From Thermococcaceae archaeon (GTDB lineage: Archaea; Methanobacteriota_B; Thermococci; Thermococcales; Thermococcaceae), in contig JAMOPD010000195.1 in NCBI GenBank assembly GCA_027064745.1, positions 1-12,671 on the forward strand: a stretch of 12,671 bases of DNA. Direction: 5' to 3'. This document shows, one piece after another, positions 8,248-12,671 of this stretch (position 1 is the stretch's first letter; each line of letters begins with the position of its first letter). The notes under the pieces were generated by a model, which ran no database searches, was not told where the DNA came from, and saw only the letters and a program-made list of their open reading frames with translations. The position numbers and the translations under genes were made by a program.

Positions 8248-8262
8248 ATACCTATTAGGTAT
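8248..8262. repeat. ATACCTATTAGGTAT inverted repeat, copy 2 (over the operon promoter)
   Basis: An exact copy of 8208-8222, placed between the TATA box at 8232-8242 and the predicted start point near 8263. A bound regulator would block polymerase there, so it is a likely repressor site. Confidence 0.65.
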
Positions 8263-8312
8263 TGATGAAATCAGTTTTGGCTCAAATCAGCCAGAGCCAC
8301 GAGGTGGTAAGA

Positions 8313-8510
8313 ATGCAGATTGTGAAGTGGTCTGAAGTTTCAGAGGTTTTGAAGCCAAGCGATTTGGGAATTAAGGAAGGCTATGAAGTAGTTTCAGTAA
8401 ATTTAGCAAAAAAGAGAGCTGTTGTGAAAAAGGACGGTGAGTATTTCTTTGTTGGTTTAACAGATGAAGAGGTTAAGCTTGTCAAAAAAGCGAGAGGTGC
8501 TGAGCAATGA
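8313..8510 (+). CDS. Small hypothetical protein, first gene of the right-hand operon
   Basis: 65 residues, unrecognised. Predicted beta-rich middle (EVVSVNLAKKRAVVKKDGEYFFVGL) and a charged terminal helix (DEEVKLVKKARGAEQ). ATG 8313 is preceded by GAGGTGG (8301-8307) at 5-base spacing. An alternative is ATG 8265, which coincides with the predicted transcription start and would give an 81-residue leaderless product. The stop overlaps the next start (ATGA, 8507-8510). Confidence 0.65.
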   Translation: MQIVKWSEVSEVLKPSDLGIKEGYEVVSVNLAKKRAVVKKDGEYFFVGLTDEEVKLVKKARGAEQ

Positions 8511-8812
8511 CTTGGCTGATTTTTGAGGATGGACGGCGTGTTAGCGTGCTGAATGTACAGCAGATTACAGCAGTTGAGGCGTTTGAGTTCAAGGATGGAG
8601 TAAAGTTAGATATTTGGCAGGCTGATGGGAAGAAGGCTGGGTTTTCGCTGAAGGATAAGAAGCAGTTGGAGACTTTGATTAATGTTCTGGAGATGAAGGA
8701 AGGCTGGTATTACATCAAGGACGGTGAGGTTAAGCTTTGGAAAGGCGCTTTTGAAACGGATACTGAGGAGGTTAAGAAGAATGAGAAAAGTGAAAACATA
8801 CAAAGGTCATGA
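8507..8812 (+). CDS. Small hypothetical protein (operon gene 2)
   Basis: 101 residues, unrecognised. It alternates beta strands and turns (WLIFEDGRRVSVL, AVEAFEFKDGVKLDIWQADGKKAGFSL), then a helix (KKQLETLINVLEM) and a further hairpin (GWYYIKDGEVKLW). It is acidic and lysine-rich at the C-terminus, with no membrane segment. It starts at the ATGA shared with gene 1, so it is translationally coupled. Its last 32 bases overlap the next gene in another frame. The strand-helix order resembles that of the operon gene at 9689. Confidence 0.7.
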   Translation: MTWLIFEDGRRVSVLNVQQITAVEAFEFKDGVKLDIWQADGKKAGFSLKDKKQLETLINVLEMKEGWYYIKDGEVKLWKGAFETDTEEVKKNEKSENIQRS

Positions 8813-8945
8813 CATTTTCGAGGATGGCGAGTTCTGGATTGTCAAGGGTCCAGTGATAGATGATAAGTTGCCGTGGGGATTCTTTCCGTTCCTAAAAGAC
8901 GTTGAGGGTTTTATTGATGACCTGATCGAGGAGGCTGGGAAATGA
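8781..8945 (+). CDS. Small hypothetical protein (operon gene 3)
   Basis: 54 residues: a beta hairpin (TYKGHDIFEDGEFWIVKGP) and a helix (LKDVEGFIDDLIEEAG). This is the size and shape of many phage and plasmid small proteins built as 'Y+G..I...DG.W.V.P...F.sl.eA..fID'. ATG 8781 is chosen because GGAGGT (8767-8772) precedes it and the fold starts there. An in-frame ATG at 8724 would add a very basic leader inside the previous gene. It overlaps gene 2 by 32 bases and gene 4 by ATGA. The function is unknown. Confidence 0.65.
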   Translation: MRKVKTYKGHDIFEDGEFWIVKGPVIDDKLPWGFFPFLKDVEGFIDDLIEEAGK

Positions 8946-9217
8946 AGTTCTATGGTTTCTTGGAGATTCGTGATGGTTTGAAGCAGATTTGCTTTGATGA
9001 GGTTGTGATTGAGGCTGAGGAGTACACTAAGGCAAGAAGAGCCTTCCACTACTGGCTGGTAAAGGAAGCCATGGAAGTCAAGGTCAACGAGGATTACGAG
9101 GATCATGCTGAGTTCATGGCTATTGAATTAGCTCCAAAGCGAGCCTTCCGTCTTAAATCCGTGAAAGCTGATGAGTTGATTTCTGAGGTAGTTAAAGAGC
9201 TCAGGAGGAAACTCTAA
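8942..9217 (+). CDS. Small hypothetical protein (operon gene 4)
   Basis: 91 residues, unrecognised. An N-terminal beta region (MKFYGFLEIRDGLKQICFDEVVIE) is followed by a helix (EYTKARRAFHYWLVKEAMEVK) and a basic C-terminal helix (ELISEVVKELRRKL). It starts in the ATGA overlap with gene 3 and ends in a TAATG overlap with gene 5. No signal peptide or known motif. Confidence 0.7.
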   Translation: MKFYGFLEIRDGLKQICFDEVVIEAEEYTKARRAFHYWLVKEAMEVKVNEDYEDHAEFMAIELAPKRAFRLKSVKADELISEVVKELRRKL

Positions 9218-9486
9218 TGACTTGGTATAAGGAGAAGCGGACTAAGGAGGAGAGGAGAGAGATTTACAGGCGGCTCAGGGAGATGGGTTATCCAGCAGAA
9301 ATTGCAAGAAGGCTTAGGGACTGGAGCGAGAGCCACATTGAACTTTTCATTAAGAGTAATCCTCCTGAGCAGATTAAAGCGGCGATGGAGAAGGCGAAGG
9401 ATGAAGCCGAGTTTTACGAGGCTTATCCTGAGTTGGAAGTTTCGGTTTCTGGGATTAATTATACTGCTATACAGGGGGAGGAGTGA
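9217..9486 (+). CDS. Small helical protein with helix-turn-helix-like N-terminus (operon gene 5)
   Basis: 89 residues, highly charged. Residues 9-45 (TKEERREIYRRLREMGY, then PAEIARRLRDWSESHI) have the helix-turn-helix pattern of phage-type DNA-binding proteins: a small residue in the turn, and PAEIARRL as the recognition-helix side. The C-terminal half is acidic. Starts with TAATG coupling and ends with TGATG coupling. A DNA-binding role is plausible but not certain. Confidence 0.65.
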   Translation: MTWYKEKRTKEERREIYRRLREMGYPAEIARRLRDWSESHIELFIKSNPPEQIKAAMEKAKDEAEFYEAYPELEVSVSGINYTAIQGEE

Positions 9487-9692
9487 TGCTTCTCATTGAG
9501 TATTTTGATGTTTCAAATCTTAAGGCTTTCAGGGAGGCTTTGGAGAAGGTTGAAGAGCTTAGACAGGTGATTGAGGTTAAGGTTGCAAACATTGAGCTTG
9601 AAGATGGCAAAATCAAGTTTGTTCTGAGCTTCAAGGAAGAGGACAAAGAGCTTGTTATCTCAGCTTTTCCGAAAGCGGTGGTGATAGCATGA
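9486..9692 (+). CDS. Small hypothetical protein (operon gene 6)
   Basis: 68 residues, unrecognised: a strand (LLIEYFDV), a helix (LKAFREALEKVEELRQV), then strands (EVKVANIELEDGKIKFVLSF, ELVISAFPKAVVI). This is a compact alpha/beta fold. ATG 9486 follows GGGGGAGGAG and shares its A with the TGA of gene 5; GTG 9483 is the only alternative. Its stop overlaps the next ATG (ATGA, 9689-9692). Confidence 0.65.
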   Translation: MLLIEYFDVSNLKAFREALEKVEELRQVIEVKVANIELEDGKIKFVLSFKEEDKELVISAFPKAVVIA

Positions 9693-9973
9693 AGGTTTAT
9701 GTGAATTGGGTTAGTTTTGACGTTGATATTGATAAGATTGAGGAGGTCAATTTCTATTATGACAGTAAAACGCACAGATGGAAGGCTTATGTGGGTCATG
9801 GAACAGGAGATGAGTTTGAGATTTCAGAGAAGAAGGGAAAAGCCATCATTGAGTTTCTCAAGTGGTTAAGCCAGGAGTCGAAGAAACTTTCGAGTGTAGG
9901 ACCTGGAGACGAAGAAACCTTCGACATGGTCCATGACGAAGAAATTTTCGACTTCCAAGGTGAGGTGCCATGA
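9689..9973 (+). CDS. Small hypothetical protein with repeat-bearing acidic tail (operon gene 7)
   Basis: 94 residues: strands VYVNWVSFDVDI, VNFYYDSKTHRWKAYV and DEFEIS, then a helix (KGKAIIEFLKWLSQESKKL). An acidic tail follows (DEETFDMVHDEEIFDF). The DNA of the tail holds three near-identical palindromic units (9879-9893, 9910-9924, 9937-9951). ATGA overlaps on both sides. Not recognised. Confidence 0.65.
   Translation: MKVYVNWVSFDVDIDKIEEVNFYYDSKTHRWKAYVGHGTGDEFEISEKKGKAIIEFLKWLSQESKKLSSVGPGDEETFDMVHDEEIFDFQGEVP
9879..9951. repeat. Three CGAAGAAANYTTCGA units within a coding region
   Basis: Units at 9879-9893 (CGAAGAAACTTTCGA), 9910-9924 (CGAAGAAACCTTCGA) and 9937-9951 (CGAAGAAATTTTCGA). 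Each is an imperfect palindrome with CGAA/TTCG arms. Spacing is 31 and 27 bases. The first unit is in a different codon phase from the other two, so the conservation is at DNA or RNA level rather than peptide level. Confidence 0.55.
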
Positions 9974-10254
9974 TTTACAATTTTCTTTTCTCTGATTCTA
10001 AGGAGGAATTGGAGCGTTACGTGGGAGATGCTATAGAATTCGGCGTTCCAGCCAAGGACATAAATGAAGCGACGGATTTAGCGGTGAGAAAAGCGTTGAA
10101 AGAGCATTATCAGTATGTTTTGATTTTTGTTTGGACTCCGGAGCCGGTGGCTGTGAAGATTGTTGATGCGTATTTTGAGGTTTTCAGAATCTTTTTTGAA
10201 AAAATGGTAAGAGGTGGGGAGGATGGCGAAAAAGGAATGGCCGAGGCATGGTAA
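9970..10254 (+). CDS. Small hypothetical protein (operon gene 8)
   Basis: 94 residues, unrecognised. Helix (SKEELERYVGDAIEFG), helix (DINEATDLAVRKALKEHYQ), strand (YVLIFVWTPEPVAVKIV) and an aromatic amphipathic helix (AYFEVFRIFFEKMVRG), then a short acidic tail. The hydrophobic stretches are too short to be membrane spans with certainty. The start is in an ATGA overlap; its last 32 bases overlap the nuclease-like gene. Confidence 0.65.
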   Translation: MIYNFLFSDSKEELERYVGDAIEFGVPAKDINEATDLAVRKALKEHYQYVLIFVWTPEPVAVKIVDAYFEVFRIFFEKMVRGGEDGEKGMAEAW

Positions 10255-10753
10255 TCGGAAGGACATGTATCGTCGTGTTGATCCTGAGAAGGCTTTTGAT
10301 TATCTTGAAAATGTGTTGTTGGAGGCAAGGGTGAGAACTGAGTTCAGCAAAGTGCTCAGGGAAGCTCAGAGGGAAGTTGATTATTATCGTTTGGGAGCGT
10401 TTGATGTGGATTCAGTGATTTATGATTATGCGGCAAAGAATGGGAAGTTGAAGGCTCTTATTGAGCTTAAGGCAAAATCGCAAGTGAATTACCTGAATGG
10501 CTATTTTCTGTTTAGAGAATCGCAGTATCTGGTAACTAAGGAATTGGCAGAACGGCTAAGAGTGCCGTATTACTGGATTATCTGGAACAGGGAAGGCAGG
10601 CTCTGGTATGTTACTGATGTCATGAAGACAAGGGTTGAGATTGTTAAGAGCGAGCGGTTGAAGTATGATGCTTTTGCCAGGATGGATAAGGATTCTTTCC
10701 TGACGCTTACGGAGAAGGATTTCAGGGATTGGCTGATTAGGGAAATCTTCTGA
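10223..10753 (+). CDS. PD-(D/E)XK nuclease-like protein (operon gene 9)
   Basis: 176 soluble residues. The region from Asp63/Asp68 (FDVDSVIYDYA) to Glu81-Leu-Lys83 (KLKALIELKAK), followed by a helical segment and the strand VPYYWIIWNREGRLWYV (about 114-130), fits the restriction-endonuclease-like fold of RecB/Holliday-junction-type nucleases. The order is D...(12-17)...ExK, then helix, then a buried strand. The N-terminus is basic (MAKKEWPRHGNRKD). ATG 10223 is chosen for the GAGGTGGGG site just upstream; GTG 10214 lies inside that site. It is the second such fold in the element (the first is at 4802-5209). Target and role are unknown; DNA repair, replication-fork processing or restriction are all possible. 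Confidence 0.65.
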   Translation: MAKKEWPRHGNRKDMYRRVDPEKAFDYLENVLLEARVRTEFSKVLREAQREVDYYRLGAFDVDSVIYDYAAKNGKLKALIELKAKSQVNYLNGYFLFRESQYLVTKELAERLRVPYYWIIWNREGRLWYVTDVMKTRVEIVKSERLKYDAFARMDKDSFLTLTEKDFRDWLIREIF

Positions 10754-10764
10754 GGCGGTGTAGG

Positions 10765-11415
10765 ATGGTTAAGGCTCATGTACCAAAGCCAAAGAAACGA
10801 CCAGGAAGGCCACCAAAGTGGAAACAAGGCATAACTCCAAAGTATTACAAAATGCCAATAGACTTGGAAGCTAAGCTTAAACGATTAGTCCAAGAAGGAA
10901 AGTTTGAGAGTGAGGTTGAGGCGATTTATCATTATGTTATGTATGCTGATAAGTTGGATGAGCTTTTTGAGAGGATTAAGAGGCTTGAGGAACAGTTAGA
11001 GCTTAAGGATAAGGAGATTGAGGCTTTGAGAGCGAGGGTTAAGGTTTTGGAAAGTGAGAAGGAGGAGTTTGTTAGGAAGTATCATGAGCTTTTGAAGGAG
11101 CATGAGGGGGTGGTTAAGGAATTAATGAGGTTGAAGGCGGGGTTTGGTGCTCAAAATGAAAATGAAAAGGAAGGTGTGGAGGTGGTGGGTCATGAGAAGG
11201 ATTTGTGGAGTTTGACTAAAAGATATTTAGAACTCAGGGATAAGAAACTAAGGACGTTGAGTGATAGGGAATTAATGAAACTTGAAGAAGAGCAGAAGAA
11301 GATTCAGAGAGAAATAAATGCTATTCTGGATTCTTTGGGAATTGTGAAGCTTTCGTTTTGGAGGACGCTTAATCAAAAGGGTTTAGATGAAGTGAAGAGG
11401 TTGGTAGGTGGTTGA
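10765..11415 (+). CDS. DNA-binding coiled-coil protein with AT-hook-like and RHH-like N-terminus (operon gene 10)
   Basis: 216 residues. The N-terminus has a basic, proline-rich AT-hook-like segment (KPKKRPGRPPKWK, 8-20). Residues about 26-61 follow the ribbon-helix-helix pattern: strand YYKMPID, helix LEAKLKRLVQEGKF, turn, helix SEVEAIYHYVMYA. Residues about 63-128 are a strong heptad coiled coil rich in Glu/Lys/Leu. A linker leads to a second helical region (ELMKLEEEQKKIQREINAIL). ATG 10765 follows a GGCGGTGTAGG stretch, 11 bases after the nuclease-like gene. A DNA-bridging, partition or regulatory function is inferred from the architecture. The length and domain order do not match a family I can name. 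Confidence 0.7.
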   Translation: MVKAHVPKPKKRPGRPPKWKQGITPKYYKMPIDLEAKLKRLVQEGKFESEVEAIYHYVMYADKLDELFERIKRLEEQLELKDKEIEALRARVKVLESEKEEFVRKYHELLKEHEGVVKELMRLKAGFGAQNENEKEGVEVVGHEKDLWSLTKRYLELRDKKLRTLSDRELMKLEEEQKKIQREINAILDSLGIVKLSFWRTLNQKGLDEVKRLVGG

Positions 11416-11417
11416 AC

Positions 11418-11633
11418 ATGGAGAGGATTAGGTCAAGGTTGTTGGCTGGTGTGTTTAAGAATGAGAGGGGGGTGGTGGAGAGGTTTCATGTTGTTTTTTG
11501 GAGTGTGAGTGAGGATGAGTGGCGGCGTGTTAGGTCTGAGTTGGAGGCTTTGATTACGGAGATTGATTTGTATCTTATGGGGAAGGGAAAGAGGCAGTTT
11601 GTTGAGTTTGAGGATGATGGTAGTGTGAGGTGA
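11418..11633 (+). CDS. Small hypothetical protein (operon gene 11), paralogue-like to the next gene
   Basis: 71 residues. The N-terminal RLLAGVFKNERGVVER matches KLLIGIYLDENGRIER of the next gene in pattern (LL-x-G, three or four residues, E-x-G, ER). In both a charged helix follows. ATG 11418 has AGGTGG 6 bases upstream; TTG 11412 is an in-frame alternative that overlaps the previous stop. Codon use is extremely G-rich (28 G and 1 C in bases 11461-11520). Function unknown. Confidence 0.65.
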   Translation: MERIRSRLLAGVFKNERGVVERFHVVFWSVSEDEWRRVRSELEALITEIDLYLMGKGKRQFVEFEDDGSVR

Positions 11634-11638
11634 GCGAG

Positions 11639-12109
11639 ATGGTTAGAAAGTTGCTTATTGGAATATATTTGGATGAAAATGGAAGGATTGAGCGTGAAGT
11701 AAATAAAAAGATACTGAAAGAACTTGAGTTAGAGAAAGTGCAAGAAATTTCTAAAATACTTGCCGATGTTATCAAGAATAAAGTTGAGCGTTTTAAACAG
11801 ATCGAAAAGAAAAAAGGAAGTCTACCATGCAAGTATCATGAGATTAATTTAGTGATTAGTTATGGGTATGACCGTGAGGAACTTAGATATTATCTTGAGG
11901 AGGAGGACGTCTTTGTCCATCCACTTCATGTACATTGGGAGCATCATAAAGAGTATAAAGTTAATACTTTTGAAGAGGCTATTAATAAGTTGAAAGAAGT
12001 TTTTGAAAAGTTCAAAGAATCCGAAGAATCAAGAATTGAAGCAATAACTGATTTCTTCAGATATGTGGTCGGTGAGCAGATTTTTCAAGATTACAGAATT
12101 AAAGCTTAA
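11639..12109 (+). CDS. Hypothetical protein with His-rich segment (operon gene 12)
   Basis: 156 residues. Residues 1-60 resemble gene 11 in layout. The middle has strands (EINLVISYGYD, ELRYYLEEEDVFVH) and a histidine cluster (His94, 97, 99, 102, 103) that could bind a metal. The C-terminal third is helical (FEEAINKLKEVFEKFKES). ATG 11639 is chosen because GAGGTGA precedes it by 6 bases; GTG 11630 lies within that site. It is the last of the tightly packed genes, followed by a T-rich intergenic stretch. Not recognised. Confidence 0.7.
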   Translation: MVRKLLIGIYLDENGRIEREVNKKILKELELEKVQEISKILADVIKNKVERFKQIEKKKGSLPCKYHEINLVISYGYDREELRYYLEEEDVFVHPLHVHWEHHKEYKVNTFEEAINKLKEVFEKFKESEESRIEAITDFFRYVVGEQIFQDYRIKA

Positions 12110-12125
12110 TGAGGGGTTGTGACTC

Positions 12126-12163
12126 TATATTTTTCTTATTATTGGTTTTTATTTTCGTGGTGT
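12126..12163 (+). terminator. Possible U-rich terminator at the end of the right-hand operon
   Basis: Shortly after the stop at 12109 the plus strand has ATTTTTC, TTATTATTGG and TTTTTATTTTC. This is compatible with archaeal U-tract termination and lies at the first gap (112 bases) in the operon. Confidence 0.45.
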
Positions 12164-12221
12164 GATTATACTGTGAAATACCGTGATATTTTGAGTAAAA
12201 TTTGAGGTGGAGGTGTGAAGT

Positions 12222-12464
12222 TTGAGTGAGGGTGTGAGAAAAGTGAGATATATTTGTTTGAATTGTGGTGTGATTTATGAGAGTAAAGCGAAAGTGCCAC
12301 AGTGTCCTGTATGCAGGCATAAGAAAAGAATGAAATTTGAGGATTTTGAGGTGTTGAGTGAGTTGGCCAAGCGTGAAAATAAGCCGATTTTTGAGGTTAT
12401 TCATGAGGCTGTTGAGTGTGTGAAAAGAAGAAGAAATTTTTGGCAAAAATTCATGTTTTGGTGA
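12222..12464 (+). CDS. Zinc-ribbon protein, copy 1
   Basis: 80 residues. A four-cysteine zinc ribbon is formed by Cys12, Cys15, Cys28 and Cys31 (CLNCG...QCPVC), followed by a basic stretch (RHKKRM) and a helical C-terminal half (FEVLSELAKRE, FEVIHEAVECVKRRR). TTG 12222 is taken as the start because GGAGGTG lies 6 bases upstream; GTG 12234 is an alternative. It is immediately followed by a close paralogue, so the pair arose by tandem duplication. Small zinc ribbons of this kind in archaeal elements are usually presumed DNA- or RNA-binding; no specific role is known to me. Confidence 0.8.
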   Translation: MSEGVRKVRYICLNCGVIYESKAKVPQCPVCRHKKRMKFEDFEVLSELAKRENKPIFEVIHEAVECVKRRRNFWQKFMFW

Positions 12465-12470
12465 TGGGAC

Positions 12471-12671
12471 ATGGGTGAGCGTGAGAAGAGGGAGTATGTT
12501 TGTTTGAGATGTGGTAATGTCTATTCTTCGAGAGCTAAAGTGCCACAATGTCCTATTTGCAAGTCAAGAAAAAGAATGGAGTTGGAAAAGTTTTTAGCTT
12601 TACCAAAAGAGCAACAGGAAAAGCTTTTAGGCAAATCAAGGGATAACAAAAAGTCCGAGGATAACATGAAG
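12471..12671 (+). CDS. Zinc-ribbon protein, copy 2 (3' end outside window)
   Basis: 67 codons open to the window edge, no stop seen. Cys11, Cys14, Cys27 and Cys30 (CLRCG...QCPIC) form the same zinc ribbon as copy 1, with the shared segments AKVPQCP and KRM. The sequence after the ribbon (ELEKFLALPKEQQEKLL) differs. ATG 12471 follows GGTGATGG, 6 bases after the stop of copy 1. Confidence 0.8.
   Translation, partial: MGEREKREYVCLRCGNVYSSRAKVPQCPICKSRKRMELEKFLALPKEQQEKLLGKSRDNKKSEDNMK

Larger units (their letters stand above)
7901..8312. promoter_or_regulatory. AT-rich divergent control region with palindromes; candidate replication origin
   Basis: 412 bases without a gene, between the leftward AbrB-type gene and the rightward operon. 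It holds three copies of a TTTAGTATATACTAAA palindrome, two exact copies of ATACCTATTAGGTAT, two exact copies of TATACCTAAAAATACC (7967-7982 and 8237-8252), a GGTATA/TATACC inverted repeat (8199-8213) and a hairpin ATGCTG/CAGCAT (8139-8144 and 8153-8158). Between about 8080 and 8138 it is almost pure A/T. TATA boxes face both ways: GTTTTTATACC on the minus strand (7949-7959) and TTTTTTATACC on the plus strand (8232-8242). Strand composition reverses across it. Promoter and operator roles are well supported; the origin role is inference. Confidence 0.65.

Noticed and set aside
7993..8262. Repeated palindromes considered as a CRISPR array
   Set aside because: Units are short true palindromes of two different families with irregular spacing and no spacer-length regularity; no cas genes.
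9302..9499. Rightward 65-codon frame inside operon gene 5
   Set aside because: Out-of-frame overlap with a coupled gene; no independent ribosome binding site and an Arg-rich shadow composition.
12099..12548. Leftward 149-codon frame opposite the zinc-ribbon genes
   Set aside because: Antisense to two genes with clear CxxC pairs; His/Thr/Ser/Leu-rich composition is the complement of GT-rich coding sequence.

Overview
The window looks like a piece of a hyperthermophilic archaeal chromosome of the order Thermococcales (Thermococcus/Pyrococcus type). The type II methionine aminopeptidase closely resembles the Pyrococcus furiosus enzyme. Starts are preceded by GGTGG/GAGGTG Shine-Dalgarno sequences, promoters have archaeal TATA boxes, a tRNA-Ser gene encodes its own CCA, and an SSV-type 'suicidal' integrase fragment overlaps that tRNA.

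Left part (1-4431), host chromosome: the 3' end of a helical-repeat protein of unknown function; a convergent two-gene operon on the minus strand (TrkH potassium transporter, then an ECF/CbiO-type ABC ATPase); a 349-base intergenic stretch with repeated AGGATAA motifs; the methionine aminopeptidase gene on the plus strand; and tRNA-Ser(CGA) on the minus strand.

Right part (about 4345-12671), an integrated mobile element whose far end lies outside the window. Its boundary is the tRNA-Ser gene. The N-terminal part of the integrase, int(N), reads straight through the whole tRNA into host DNA, as expected for one end (attL) of an SSV/pT26-2/pTN3/TKV-like insertion. The left arm holds leftward genes: a PD-(D/E)XK nuclease-like protein, an MGQY-family protein, and a gene pair whose second member has a TumE/DUF6516-like histidine motif. 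It also holds one rightward lipoprotein gene, interrupted by an in-frame TAA, and a small leftward AbrB-type regulator. A 412-base AT-rich region (7901-8312) with several palindromes then separates the two arms. To its right lies a dense rightward block of 14 small genes, most overlapping by ATGA/TAATG. They include a second PD-(D/E)XK protein, an AT-hook/ribbon-helix-helix/coiled-coil protein and two tandem zinc-ribbon paralogues. Most have no recognisable family.

The plus strand is rich in C and A and poor in G through the left arm, including the rightward lipoprotein gene, and very G-rich and C-poor through the right arm. This switch coincides with the palindromic AT-rich region, which is therefore both a divergent promoter/operator hub and a good candidate replication origin. 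No replication initiator, structural protein or packaging ATPase was recognised in the window, so plasmid versus virus cannot be decided here.
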